Assembly (NCBI GenBank): GCA_016165875.1
Contig: JABBOT010000002.1
Location: 15,145,125-15,209,124, forward strand
Source: Acanthopleura granulata
Lineage: Eukaryota; Mollusca; Polyplacophora; Chitonida; Chitonidae
DNA: 64,000 nt
Direction of reading: 5' to 3'
The translations under genes were made by a program, and so were the position numbers. This document shows positions 21,261 to 33,319 of the stretch, in pieces. Every line of letters begins with the position of its first letter. The stretch's first letter is position 1. The notes under the pieces are model-generated. The model was not told the DNA's origin and ran no database searches. It was given only the letters and a program-made list of their open reading frames with translations.

Positions 21261-21334
21261 AGGAAGTTCCCTCTGCAAGGATGGGCATCGATAGAGACTC
21301 TGGAGAACAAAATGTACACAGTGCATAGTGAAGT
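21261..21334 (+). CDS. Kinase-like domain exon: P+1 loop
   Basis: The exon reads RKFPLQGWASIETLENKMYT then VHSE, phase 0 to 2. It matches the FPVKWMAPESL segment, with the APE motif altered to SIE; the glutamate that salt-bridges to the C-lobe arginine is kept. Confidence 0.75.
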
Positions 21335-21715
21335 GTAAGGCTTACTTACCTGTAAACAATCCTTTTGGATACTACTAGCAAATTGAATGGTTTTACTGAC
21401 CTCATTGGACACAACATGTACATATACAAATCAGTTAATTGAGTTTTAGGTCTACGCATATCCGGTCCAGTTTCTAGAGTAATGGCTACTAATCAACTAA
21501 TCAAGAATTGTGTGTAGTTCGTTCTGTTTTACTTGAATTTTTTTTTTGGCAGAAATCACGATAAAAGTAGAGGATTAACAGATGTATTCACCACTAAAGG
21601 TGTATTGTTTCTATACTCATTAACCAAAGATAACATGGCGTAACGAGGGACATAATCTTATAAAGTTCTACAAGACTGTAACTAGGTGTACAGCACATCA
21701 TTTCCTTTTCCGCAG

Positions 21716-21853
21716 ATGGTCGTTTGGAATATTGATGTGGGAGATTATGACTTACGGGGCGACACCCTATGGCGGAATGAAACCTGGTGAGATTAAAAAT
21801 CTTCTCCGCAAGGACTGCCGTCTGGCCTGTCCAAAATCCTGCCAGTTTCCGCT
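21716..21853 (+). CDS. Kinase-like domain exon: alpha-F and alpha-G
   Basis: The exon begins with one base completing Val, then WSFGILMWEIMTYGATPYGG, MKPGEIKNLLRKDCRLACPK and SCQFPL. WSFGILMWEI and TPYGG are the hallmark alpha-F region of tyrosine kinases (SDVWSFGI.LWE; here SEVWSFG). It fixes the family as tyrosine-kinase-like, not Ser/Thr. Phase is 2 to 2. Confidence 0.85.
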
Positions 21854-22745
21854 GTAAGTAGCCCACACAATTAGCTATGACTAAAGCTTGTGAAGATCAC
21901 AAATCTATACAGCAGTAAAGAAATCGACCTGGATAATGTCCTGTATTTTGCAATATGAGAATATTTCTGGACGGTGAAAATAAATCCTGTACCGAAAAAG
22001 GTTGGCCACGACTCAAGTCTTTACCAGTTTTGAGTAGTAAGAGAATCATTAGCAAGGACACGAAGGAGAGATATTTTCCTTTCCTGTGAAACGACTTGTC
22101 AAACGGGCTTCTGATTCTCACTGTGCCGCATACTTTTCGGAGAAAACTTTCCGTTAAAATATTGCTCTCGAGTGAGGCTTAAGCTACAAACACCTACAAA
22201 CTTTGTGAATTCTGCTCCAAGTGTCACTGCAACTATATTTCCTGTATTCAGTTTTTCCACATTATCAGACATTTGTCAAAATGTTGTCGTTCACTTCAGA
22301 TTCCATACATTTATTGTCGCTCATATATCTCTGCCCACCCTCTTTTCCTTCCCATAGGTGAGCTCAAAATGTAGATAGCGAAATGCTTTAGAACTCCTTC
22401 ACGTCCTTCAATGGTGTATTGAATGCTGGGTTTGGCTGTACATAAGTCTTGAAGACGTCAATTTGCGGCTGTTTGTGCAAATAAAGGGAAACTTAGCCAT
22501 TAGACGCAGCGCACAATGCATGTGAAATGCTTTTCCGTGCCGCCAATCAGTAGGCTGTTAACACTCCTGTTAATTTGTAATAAACAATTTCGCAGCTTTA
22601 CGCCTGACGGTCTGAAAAGAATTCGTACATATTTTTTGTTTTTAGCACATTAGCATAATTCAAAACAATCAATGTTTTTAGAAAATGCCTGGATGCATAT
22701 TAATGTATCAGGGAAATCAAGCATGCAGCAATCCCCTGTCTGTAG
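21854..22745 (+). other. Intron before the last kinase-fold exon
   Basis: An 892-bp AT-rich intron. No repeat or exon is recognised. Confidence 0.5.
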
Positions 22746-22845
22746 GTACAGTGTAATGCTGGAGTGTTGGAAGGACGACCCTGAAGAACGACCATCGTTT
22801 GAGGATCTGTCCCACAGACTGGCTGCCATGGTCACAGATGTACCG
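22746..22845 (+). CDS. Kinase-like domain exon: alpha-H/I
   Basis: YSVMLECWKDDPEERPSFED then LSHRLAAMVTDVP closes the kinase fold (the M..CW..DP..RP.F pattern). The frame can run on through VQ to TAA at 22852-22854, or be spliced at CCG|GTACAG in phase 0 to the tail exon at 23017. The donor is weak, so both ends are possible. Confidence 0.75.
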
Positions 22846-23016
22846 GTACAGTAACTCCCATATTCTCGTCGACACTGAAGTTACAATTGTAAGGCCTAAG
22901 GGGATACAAACCCACCCTATCTCAGATGTGAATATTCCCGCATTGCGATAACTTTGTCTCTTTTAGGAACAATTCTGTCTTTAAAATTTGAATTTATGAT
23001 GTATTCTGTTTTGCAG

Positions 23017-23079
23017 CAATACATGAACATTGGGATATACGATACTGTGGGCGATATCAGAAGAGAGTCTCAATATTGA
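23017..23079 (+). CDS. C-terminal tail exon with YMNI motif
   Basis: After a good acceptor (TGTTTTGCAG) the frame encodes QYMNIGIYDTVGD, then IRRESQY and TGA. YMNI fits the pYxN pattern recognised by GRB2-type SH2 domains, and three Tyr occur within 20 residues. A pseudokinase could use such a tail as a docking platform if phosphorylated by a partner. Confidence 0.5.
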   Translation, partial: QYMNIGIYDTVGDIRRESQY

Positions 23080-24660
23080 CGATCTTCAGGAAGGAGGTTT
23101 GACTGACCGAAGATCACTATTGGCAATTTTACAAACATCCGGTGTGGAGAATGTAATCTCATTAACAATAACTGTTTCCTTCTTTGTCCTGAAGTTCTGA
23201 AACCACTAATACGTCTTTACATTGACAAGGATATAGGTGTAAAGATACTTACATAAAATCCATGACATATATTCTATTATTGTGGCGGGTCATTATTCAT
23301 TATTTGTTTTCATAATATGAGCATTCTATAAGATGAACATTTCATCCATCATGGGTTGGATTTGGTTCCAGTTTGGTATAGTGTGTGTAATCACAACTAT
23401 TAGTACATGGTTTCAAGACTCCAGAAACCTGGTATTGTGTCCATGTATCCATATTTTGGTGTCCACATACCTTTTGTTACTGTAATCATATTTAATAATT
23501 CCCCAGCTTGTAACTTTTACAAGCATATTTTCTAGGATAAAGATTAAAGATTTTCTTATACTTTAAACGTATATATGCACTGTTAAAATTTAACTTTAAT
23601 ATTTCTTGCCGCGCATCATCACACAACTAAAGTAAATACATACGAACTCTTTTAAAGAGCACGATATCCTGTATATAAAAAAATGTTAGTATTATCACAG
23701 TTGACAGAGCATTCAGCACGTTTGACATTATATCTGAAATAAAACCATACACCATAATGATGTATTGTTGGCTTACAATTAAATTACAGGCTATGTATTT
23801 CTTTGATTGGGACTTACAACCTATTTTACATGTTATAAGGGAAGTTACATTTTTAAGTTTACTAACACAAATGTTTCCCATAATGAACATCTGTGGACTA
23901 TACAGGTTTAAATTCGAGCAATTTCCAAGGCCTTGAATACAGCCAGGGATAATCTCCCCTATGTCTATAATCATGTGTCTTGCATTATTCACGTGTGCGT
24001 GGCTGAGAGAAGCTGCGCGTCGCCCGGATACTACCGGAGAAAATCGCTGTAGGCCTACCCTGCCCTGTATCATGTAGACAAGCTGACATCATGCCATGGC
24101 CGGAAAGACTAGAGCACTAACCCTTGCAACACCTTAAATCGCTGACCCAGCGGGTGACTTGTCTACATATTATGCAATGCCATGTCACTCCAGCAGCAAA
24201 TTCTACACTCAACGGATATATACTTATGTAAAAGAGGAAAGAGAACAAAAAGGGAGAAAAAACAAAGCTGAAGTATTTTCCTCTTAAAACTTCATTCTTG
24301 TATAGTTAGGGTATAGATTTTATTACAAAGAGTACGAAGTTGAACGTTGGACACAACGGCTAGCCCACAACCACCTGCATGCATTTCAAACGAACAAAAT
24401 CATGATTTAGTGCTCTGTTACGTGACAAAAACTGTTTGCACGTAATTGTGTGTTCAATGTGATGATAACAGTGCATTTCGAGTAATTTTAGAGCAGTGAC
24501 ATCTAAAAAAATTCCATTTAATATCACCGGAATTCCTACCGAATTCTGCTTAAACTATGACAATGTAAGGTGTGCATTTAAGTTATTAAGTTGTTTCATC
24601 TCCTTATGCACAGTATGTACATAGGTGCAATTTTAAACTTTTCGAAATTATGAAATATTT
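23080..24660. other. 3' flank of copy A, nothing recognised
   Basis: AT-rich sequence after the stop codon. A 148-codon minus-strand frame (23627-24073) has no recognisable motif and I leave it uncalled. An ATTAAA near 23545 could be a polyadenylation signal, without further support. Confidence 0.4.
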
Positions 24661-24689
24661 TAACCTAAGATATACACAGCCAGATGTGA

Positions 24690-25510
24690 CAAATTCATTA
24701 GATTTGCATAGCGGATATGATAAATTGATTACATATACATTTCAGTTGTGATAAGTTGAGTGTGTATACCCCTAAGGTAGGTTAAATTATAGGACAATTC
24801 TAGGATGTTAAATAAATTTTATATGTATAAATGGAATATAATAAATTGATTATGTGTGATAAATGTTGTACATGTACAACTGAGGTATGATAATGATTGA
24901 TAGATAAAATGTACACATTCCAGGTACCAGTATGATAATTTTATCAAATGTACACCTTGGGTATGATCAATGGATGATATGTACACCTCAGACATGATAA
25001 ATTCAATATGTGTAAACCTCATTCAGGTATGATAAAGTTGTGATATACACACCTTATGTATGATAAATTGGCTGTATGTACACATGAGGTTTGATAAACC
25101 CAATATGTATACACCTCAGGCATAATAAATTGGCCATGTGTACACCTCTGGATAAATTGATTATATGTACATATGCATTATGATAATTAAATTGAAAATG
25201 CGTGTATGTTTACCTCAGGTGTGGTAAAATAATTGTGTGGACCATAGATATGAGGAATTGGTTATATTTACACCTTGTACATGTGATAAATTTATGAGAT
25301 GTACACCTCAGTTATAACAGAACGATTACGCTATATGTACATGTGAGGAATGATCCAATGATTATACTGTATGTACATTTAAGGTAATACAAAATGATTA
25401 TGCGATCTGTACATCTCAGGTGTGAAATAATGATTATACTATATGGTCATCTCAGGTATGACAAAGAGAATAGGCTATACATGTACATACATTTTAGGTA
25501 TGATAGTTTG
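24690..25510. repeat. Degenerate AT-rich minisatellite
   Basis: More than fifteen imperfect units of roughly 35-40 bp are seen, each with a TATGATAAATTG.TTATATG half and a TACACCTCAGG half (clear around 24950-25190). Units vary in length and sequence, so the array is old. No gene is seen inside. Confidence 0.75.
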
Positions 25511-25519
25511 ATTTGATGT

Positions 25520-27180
25520 ATGAAGACATGGTGCTGGTATACTAAATATACCATAATGTACATGTACACTTAACGTATATGCACATATAGGATATGATGA
25601 ATATAATGGAGATCTTGTAAAATTTCAACCTTAACTAGATCAATGTGGTGCAAAGCTATGTGCTCCTTGAATAGATGCGTACACATACGTCACACTTCTA
25701 CATACGTGTGTGCGTGAGAGGGAAAATAAAGCAATATAAGCTAATACATAATACATTAGGCATATACATTATAAACAGTTTTTTATTTAGTGATTAATAA
25801 CTCGATGTGATTTACAACTTACAAGTAAGTTGAAGGCTTTACAATGATAATCATAACACTAACTGAAAGTACTTGTGGGCGAATGTCACCCTCGAGACAC
25901 TCGATAAAATCATTGACCGGAGCTTGGTTGTGTAAGTGGAGATAAACGTGTAAAGGCTACTTAATATTCATGAACTACCTTGAAGCTCTTACCTTTCAAT
26001 GCTTACCTTTACGGTGGCCCTGGTTCACGTGTGCAGATCTACATCATCCAAACCGCAGGACGGCAGACAAACTCATGTTGAAAATGCCAAAATTTTGTGA
26101 TATATTACTGTCGTGAGAACGGAAACCGAGAAACTAATAATTGTCTGAGGAGAGTAGTTTGTATTCTTGTATCTCTTCCTTACATGTTTACTTGGATCTA
26201 CGAATTTTAGATGCTCGTAATTTCATTTCATCAGACGCCTTTTGCCAGCATGATGTTGTCGTTTCACCTATATACCTATGTGTAGTTATTATTGTAACCA
26301 AATTATTGTGTTAGATTTCATTACATGCTATCATTACCGGGCATTCTTTCACAAGGTTTTTGACAAACTTGGTTAAATATGCGTCTGGCTGGTTAAATTT
26401 GAAAGTGACATACTTTCGTGGCATATCGGGAGGCACGTACCCTACAGCCTGGACTGAAATGTTTATTGTATAATTTCGAACATACCGATATGCTGTATAA
26501 GGCAGTGTTGCTCTAACGAGAGGCTAAAAGGCCTGACGGTCCTGACTGTAATGTTAACACATGAGACCGCGATATAAATTCATTTGCACCCTTCATGCTG
26601 CAGATACCATTTGATTCATGTGTTTTAATAAGTTTCTGCCACCCAAGGTTGCCAATTTACCCTCAACTCATAAGGGTGAATATGTAATGGTAAATTGATC
26701 CAAGGAGCTCCGGATGGAGGAAACTCCGAATAAATATATCTGGCAAAACGGTGAGTTTTTGTTGCTCTTTCAGCTGCTAGTCCCATATGGGGTTCATTTA
26801 GAAAATCATGGCATAGTAACATATGCAAACATGTAAAGAAAGTTATGGGTGGTTACAATTTCAAGGTTAAAGGAATCTACCGATAATGGTGACAAAATGT
26901 TTTCAGGCTTTCTTCACTATATGGCTATATGCATGGTCTTTAATCCTGTTTGCAGTCCATTTTATTCTTCACCAGGACTTGGATGATATCTTGTATGTGA
27001 CCTATGAATTAATCACAAGTTAGTTCATTCTTTGTATTGTGGCTATATTGCCTTTGGTTAACCCAATATGCCTGAACAATAGGAACTTGCTTACCTGTCC
27101 ACATTGATATGATGTTGTGTTTCTCCGTAATACACGCCTTTGGGCCTTAACTGCGAGTACGTGAAACCAGTCATTAAATT
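25520..27180. other. Intergenic, nothing recognised
   Basis: AT-rich sequence without splice-bounded open frames, known repeats or RNA-like structure that I can support. Confidence 0.4.
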
Positions 27181-27189
27181 ATGTGTGTC

Positions 27190-27480
27190 TCGTTTCTTCA
27201 ATTTGTGCCTCGTATGTGTTTGTGGATGAGTGCCTCATTTAAGCTGGAGGATGTTCGCCTGCTTAATTATTTGCGGATGTGTGCCTCCTTGTTTGAGGAT
27301 GTGTGCTTCATATATGATTGAGGATGTGTGCCTCAGCTGTTCCAACATGTGTGCCTGAATTGTATGAGAATGTGTGCCTGAATTTTTAAGAAAACTGTGT
27401 CTGCGTGCTTCAATATGAAGAGATTGTGCCACACTGTTACATCTAAGAAGACTTTTCTGAAATGCACTAAGATGTGTGCC
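27190..27480. repeat. Degenerate tandem repeat, GAGGATGTGTGCCTC unit
   Basis: About eight imperfect units of roughly 28-35 bp share GGATGTGTGCCTC followed by a variable AT-rich spacer. The minus-strand open frame through it owes its length to the repeat and is not a gene. Confidence 0.7.
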
Positions 27481-28139
27481 TCAGTTATTCTATACAGACA
27501 TCGATAACTCATATTAACTGATATAAAATTTCAGAAGAATCTGTTTCAGACAATTTCCCTATGCCAGTGACGTGAGGTCAGCTAGGACCAGTTGTTAGCC
27601 TTGTGGACCCAGCCATAACATCTACTCGGGCCCCACTGCCCCGTCGTCTTCTCTTGGAATGTCGTCATTGGGTAATAAAGCTACAGGAAACAAATACTGA
27701 ACATAACGTTTTGGTTCATAATTCTACTGTCCCAATGTCCAACTGAATTTCAAACCTTTTAAAACGAGTACCTCACTTTTGTCCAATTTCTTTATCCTCA
27801 GGGTGGCGACATATGTTTACGCCTTGTCACTCTTATGTCAACATTAGCTACCACAGTCGTAATTGCTCCCAGTGTACATAACGTATCCCACTGGTCCCAG
27901 GCATTCGATATTTTCTTCACAATATACACATCAAAGGCTACAGAATAATGACATATCCCTATAATATATGGAGTTTTTATTTCAAGCCAACGAGACGGAT
28001 TTCTAGTATCCAAATTCTAAGATGAGGATTACAATAAGTTGAGAACTATTCAACCTTTTGGCTAGACCAGAACACGGTCAATTGTAAAAACTATACAGTT
28101 TAAAGCTCTTAAAATGACAATCCCACTCGTTAGCAATCC

Positions 28140-29660
28140 ACTTTTCGGTGCAGGAAGATATTTCCCTTTCCAGTGGGATACTCTTGGTCCTCCTGTAGAA
28201 CAGGCAAATGCGGAAATACAACTTCTCCGACCCTCGTCACCAATGTCGTGGTAAACACTTTAACACAGCCCTTACCACAGATAAATGTAAAGCTCCTACC
28301 TCAGTTAGACAAACATCCAAAGTTTCCTACCTCTTCTAAGTTTCATTTATTACAGCTTTTTAATGAAGATTATCCACCTTATTCAAACAATATTTTAATG
28401 ATCCGTTCTCTAATGCTTGTAACCTAGGTGGTTTTGCTGGACAAGTGATTAATTTTATTTTTAAGAATGTTTACCAGTGAAAAACACTGTAATAATTTTG
28501 AAACTCTTAAATATTACTTACAGAGAGCTATGGAAAAATTAAACATTTCAACAATCTCAGTGCACTGAATTGCCCCAAATGCAAACAGGATGTTCATGAC
28601 TTTCTTTGTGGGAACTTGGACTTATCAGTTGACAAATCTTAGACTGAGGGCCGGATGACGATTCAGTAAGTCTGTGGAACAGAAATCAGACCCTAGTTAT
28701 TTAGAAATCTTGGGTGAGGGGGAAAGCTACAGAAATCAGATCCTAATTATTTAGAAATCTTGGGAGAGGGGGAAGTTACAGAAATCAGATTCTAATTATT
28801 TAGAAATCTTGGGTGATGGGTAAGTTACAGAAATGAGATCCTAATTATTTAGAAATCTTGGATGAGTGGGAAATTACAGAAAGGGCGGAGCATTAGTGGG
28901 CTTCAGTAAGCCTTTAAAACTCGATATCCACAACAGAACCCACCATTATGAAAGTGAAACGCTGGTTTTACTTCAACCTCCAGAATAATATACTTTTTGG
29001 TGCAAAATATATCCCAGGAAAACATCATGTAATTGTTGACAATCTATCCCGTTTAACTTTCAGAAAGTACAAAAAGCTTGCGCACACGCATTCCCCACAG
29101 CAGGGGACCATTCCCCAGCCCATTTGACCCCATTACTCTGTAAACTATCCCACACGTGTGGAATCAGTTCTCTTCACAGCAAGGATCTGTCACTGTATAT
29201 CACACAGGCTCACTTTCCTTACAACTTCTATGAAATTAGCCCAGTACATCTCACTATTCTTTGTACACAAATTTGCTTCATCAATGTACTCAATTGTGTC
29301 AGCTTTGGGTTTCAAACATAACATGTCTGGGTTTTGTTCACCCGAGTAAAGATTTTACATAGAGAAGATTCTGAAAAACTCTCAACAAGGACCTATGTAT
29401 CCAATCACTTCACCAGTTTTGATGCAACTGATACGGCCTTTAAAGCACGTATTTTCAACTTACATAGGAAGAGTTTCTTTCAAAGCTATATGCTTTTGTT
29501 GAGCTCCCACGCTTCCCTAGGAGGAGGTGAATTTACCGTCAGTAACCAAAATGCAAAATACCAGTACTCTATCTTCCAACAAGAACATCTGAGATCTGAA
29601 ATGACATTCAACATTTTAGTTAGTCTATCTGTAGATATCCATTGATACACATGTTGGTTT
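28140..29660 (+). mobile_element. Relic of a DIRS-like (tyrosine recombinase) retroelement
   Basis: In several frames I see IPGKHHVIVDNLSR (29011-29052), the end of an RNase H-like domain, preceded by KRWFYFNLQNNILFGAKY. A little downstream comes KLAQYISLFFVHKFASS.YSIVSALGFKHNMSGF, a pattern of the recombinase SAM-like N-terminal domain. LLLSSHASLGGGEFTVSN follows, resembling the tyrosine recombinase box LLAFHAFLRVGE, with its catalytic Arg replaced by Gly. The order RNase H then recombinase fits DIRS-like elements. Stops and frameshifts are frequent; no termini were found. Confidence 0.6.
28679..28880. repeat. Four tandem 49-50 bp units
   Basis: Units start at about 28679, 28729, 28778 and 28827. 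Each begins ACAGAAATCAGATCCTAATT and contains TTTAGAAATCTTGGG; a fifth is truncated at 28876. They interrupt the retroelement relic. Units differ by only a few bases, so this array is younger than the flanking minisatellites. Confidence 0.85.
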
Positions 29661-29699
29661 TGTATGATCATTCCAGTCCCTTAGAACAAACTGCCCTTC

Positions 29700-31215
29700 A
29701 CAGTGTATACACTGAAGCACTTTCAGCCATTCTCCAGGGCCTCTGTTTCAGAGCTAGCACAAACGCCCAGTCATACATAAAACTTTCTTAGACATACTGA
29801 GTAATGTTGTAAAATTCAACGGACCGAGCCTAACACATTACAAAACACACAGCTTAGCAATCTAAGATGCAACTGGGGACTTCGGAAATAAGATGCATTA
29901 AAAAGGTAAATCAGTCTTAACATTTTTTCCAAATTATCGTAAATGGTATCACAACCTGACCTGGGATTAACTAGGATTTGTTATCATTTCGGGAGGCCGG
30001 AATTTGAGTGCTCCCTAATTTTCTGTTCGGTGACACAGCCTGACCGGGCTTACTGTTAGATGTAAGCATCTATGTTCAGGGAGGCAAGAAGAAGCTCCCT
30101 ATTTTCTGTTCTGGCACTTCAGTCTTTGCCCTCAAGTCAGCAGTGAGCATCACACAAGATATAGGTGATATATAAACCTTATCACAGTGCTAAGGGTAAC
30201 ACTATTCCACCTTTTTTTACAACTGAAACATATACTTAACCATTAAACTGACTTTCTGACAAAATCATGTACTCATCCGTAACCTTCTCCAAAGTGAGTT
30301 ATACAGTTTTGCATTTGCAACATAGTGAACTGGGGGAAACAGCGAAAGAGCGATTGGGATTTGAAGGTGCGATACATATTTGAATCACAGACAACTTTTA
30401 AACTAGCACGATACACCATCTGGACATTGACTGTGTTCATCCACCAGCAATACAGTATCTTTCCTTCATCACAGAAAACTGTCGACTCCTTTCTTTTCTT
30501 GACTGTTCGTGTTAAACGTTGTATTAACAGTTGATCTTGCTAATCTGGAACAACAGGCATGCTAATGTGTGTTTCGACGACTATCGAAATGGTCGAATCC
30601 TACCCCTCCGTGCGGGAAATACCATTAGGACCATACCAGCAACAAAAATTTGTCAAGGATGGTGCTCGTAAATATTTCCCAAATAAGGTCGATTTTTGCA
30701 GCTGACCTTGGACTACACTACTTTACCCATTAGGGAGAAAACGTTGCAGCTCCAAAAAGAGAGAAAGAAATCAAGCGAGTTATTCATATTGAGGTTTTGT
30801 AATGAGAAAGATATCAGAATACACAATTATGCAAACATACGCACTGATATTCACATTTTCCTGATTGCAATGGACGCTGTAAAATCTTTCAAAAAGACAT
30901 TTTCAGAAAGAATATTTATTAGATTGGTGTCCGATGCCGTATTAAATAATATGATAACATGTATTACGGCGCTCAGGTTTATGGGTAAACAAGGAAACAA
31001 GACAGCCGCAGAATACACTTCCGCCGGTAACCAAGTATCTGACAAACCTCCTCAGGAATAAACCCGGCCGAAACATCGAGATCTGGTCGCAAGCTCATGA
31101 TTTAAAGATCAAAATATAGTCGCAGACTGTTTGCTGTTTTGCATTCGTGCCAGAAAGGACCCACGGTATAGCGACTTGATGAGTCTTGTAAAGTACGACA
31201 AAATGTAGTGTGACG
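29700..31215. other. Intergenic with uncharacterised open stretches
   Basis: The segment 30551-30700 and the 121-codon frame 30696-31061 are open on the plus strand. I recognise no domain, splice-bounded exon or transposon signature in either, and they overlap only at the edges. They are recorded as open stretches, not genes. Confidence 0.3.
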
Positions 31216-31224
31216 TCATCCCCA

Positions 31225-31495
31225 ATTGATTAAATCCACCATTCGTATGCACAGTTTATTTGATGTACCGCCAAGGTGGACTGGTTTTTTAGACAGTCTG
31301 CCTCGAAGTCGGGAGATCCGGAATTGATCCAGTGACTTTAAAAAATGGTACGTCTTCCTGGCTCGCTTGGAACTAGCCACTGAGAGGTGTGAACAAGGCA
31401 ACAGAGCTGGTCGGAATGTGACTGGGTGGGGTGTCATATTTCTAGTGTCCACGGCATGAAGCTCTAGTATACAAGCATACAAGCATTTATACATA
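31225..31495 (+). mobile_element. Possible second tRNA-derived SINE type
   Basis: CAGTCTGCCTCGAAGTCGGG, followed by AGATCCGGAATTGATCC, resembles the anticodon arm and B box of a tRNA-like head. An unrelated body follows, and a tail of repeated ACAAGCAT/ATACAAGC ends near 31500. It differs from the common SINE of this window. Confidence 0.45.
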
Positions 31496-31499
31496 CAAG

Positions 31500-32640
31500 C
31501 AAATCAAATGATATACCCGACGAGTGTGTCCAAGAGAGCTCTGTGTGTCTAAAGTGCGCAATTCCTTTCGGTTAATAGGGTGAAATATTGTCATGGTAAC
31601 AACATTTCAAGCAACATTGTTCACAAATATTTTTAAATGGGTACAACTTGCCTGTATTTAACATGTTTGAAAAGAAGTAAACACACACAAAGACCGGGTT
31701 GCTATAGAAAGCTTGTGTGTGCTGAAGCCCACATTGAACGGCTTTTATATCCATGCGTTGACGTACCCAGTGTATGTTGAATAAGCCTAACCTACCTACC
31801 ATACACCGTGTCTTTAACGACGGGCTTTTAGTACCAGTGTAAGAAAGCTAAAGCGTCTGAACATTTCAAATGTACTGTACATGTTCTTTCATTGTTTAAT
31901 TCTGGAATCTCTACCAAGTATACCACTCGTTATCATGCATGTCAGGCATTGTTGTGACGCTCATATCGACTGTGGGGAAAATGACTAAATGTGTTCCTCA
32001 AGAATTATTGTAACGTTTGAAGAGATCAAGTCCAAGATATAGCTATGTGAATTGGTTTCTACATTACCGGCATCAATTCAGTAATTTAATATCAATGTCT
32101 ACCTAATGTATCCCAGTTTCATTTTGTGTAAATGTAAAAGCTTATATCCTCCTCAAGCCTTTACATATAGTTTCAGCACACTTACAACAGGCTTACAACT
32201 GTTTCTGTGATACTTAAATTCTGTGCATCGATGGGAATGATTCGTACTCCGGTCTACTGATTTTTCTGGAACTATTTTTATCAACATTCGTATTTACTTG
32301 TCTTCATACATAGGCCTTCTTACGCAAAGATTTCCAAAATGAGAATCGGCAATAGCACTGCTTATTAACCAAGTATAGAACTAATTACAAGTAGACTGCA
32401 GGTAATCACCTTGCTTCCGATTTAAATTGCACTGAAATAACTCCATGGAGACAACTACATGTCAGACATGATTAAACAAACGGCAAACGCCTAAGAACCA
32501 TTTAAACTGGGTGTGAAAATTATATAAAGGGTCTCTATAGACTAAATATTTACTTTCCTTTAAAAGGGATTTTTAACTGTTGTTAAAGGACCAGGTAAAA
32601 ATAAACTCACTGTGAGTGAAAGGACGATTAAACACTGTAT
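31500..32640. other. Intergenic, nothing recognised
   Basis: AT-rich sequence without a supported feature. Confidence 0.4.
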
Positions 32641-32647
32641 CTGGAAA

Positions 32648-33010
32648 TACCTTCACTGAATTTTTTAGATTTTTTCACCAAAATAAACGCATTCAAATAC
32701 TCTGATTGTATGGTTGGTTTTGTGGATCATACTGATAATGTGATTCACCAGTGACGTCATGATTTTTCTGTGGCCCTGAAACAGAAATTTAATGCCATAT
32801 TATTTTATACACGGTCACACATTACAGGGGTACTGTTTACAAGGACTTTATTCAGAGCTGAACATAAAAGAGTACACAGTGTTGTGGGACGTCTCTGGTG
32901 AACCACGTCATCAATATGGTCCATAAAATCCACCATACCATACTCCACCGTCAAAACTTTTGAACCAGTTTATTTTGGTGAAAAAAAATGTAAAAAATTC
33001 AGTAAAGGTA
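32648..33010. mobile_element. MITE with about 41-bp terminal inverted repeats
   Basis: The left end 32648-32688 (TACCTTCACTGAATTTTTTA and on to TTTCACCAAAATAAAC) is the near-perfect reverse complement of the right end 32968-33010 (GTTTATTTTGGTGAAAAAAA through AGTAAAGGTA). The 280-bp interior has no coding potential. A TA at the outer edge is compatible with a TA target, but no longer duplication is clear. Confidence 0.8.
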
Positions 33011-33260
33011 TATTGAGATAAAGTTTTTAAGCATCTCTTCACTCACCATAATTTCATTCTTACGAGGTGTTTCCGTTTAAGAAAAACTGAATTGTAGCCC
33101 AAAAATAGGCTGCATGCGGTTAGCAAGAGGAGTTGCCTCCTGAGCCATTGTCAGTTTCTGGTGTTCATGGAAATCCTGACAACATGTTAAACGTCTTTGT
33201 GATACAATCATGACTCGATTAAACTTCCCCCTTCCTTCCAGTTTTGTAAAGCTAAAGAGT

Positions 33261-33314
33261 GTAATTTGAATAAACACGTTAAATTTGCCAATTTAGCCTG
33301 TTTATTCAAATTAC
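33261..33314. repeat. Perfect 16-bp hairpin
   Basis: GTAATTTGAATAAACA (33261-33276) and TGTTTATTCAAATTAC (33299-33314) are exact reverse complements with a 22-bp loop. It could be a tiny foldback or the ends of a deleted element. Confidence 0.85.
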
Positions 33315-33319
33315 ATTCT

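Larger units (their letters stand above)
1..23079 (+). pseudogene. Copy A of FN3-ectodomain receptor (pseudo)kinase gene, 5' end outside window
   Basis: The whole left third of the window is one multi-exon gene on the plus strand. Exon order is several FN3 domains, a membrane-proximal module, transmembrane exon(s), then nine exons covering a tyrosine-kinase-like domain and tail ending at TGA 23077-23079. The same order recurs in copy B from 39.8 kb on, offset by about 39-45 kb, at roughly 80-90% identity by eye. In copy A the ectodomain exons contain two in-frame stops (975-977, 3970-3972), frameshifting indels, a lost donor and a lost exon, so a full-length receptor cannot be made. The kinase exons are open. 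Whether a shorter intracellular product is expressed from a downstream promoter cannot be seen from sequence. Confidence 0.65.

Noticed and set aside
23627..24073. 148-codon minus-strand frame
   Set aside because: No recognisable motif, no promoter or splice context; length is not exceptional for this much scanned sequence.
27235..27432. Minus-strand frame with repeated HILKQGGTH-like text
   Set aside because: The periodicity comes from the underlying tandem repeat, not from a protein.
27190..28880. CRISPR-like array
   Set aside because: Units are imperfect tandem repeats without distinct spacers, in eukaryotic intron-type DNA.
30696..31061. 121-codon frame as a host gene
   Set aside because: No similarity that I recognise, no exon boundaries; kept only as an open stretch.
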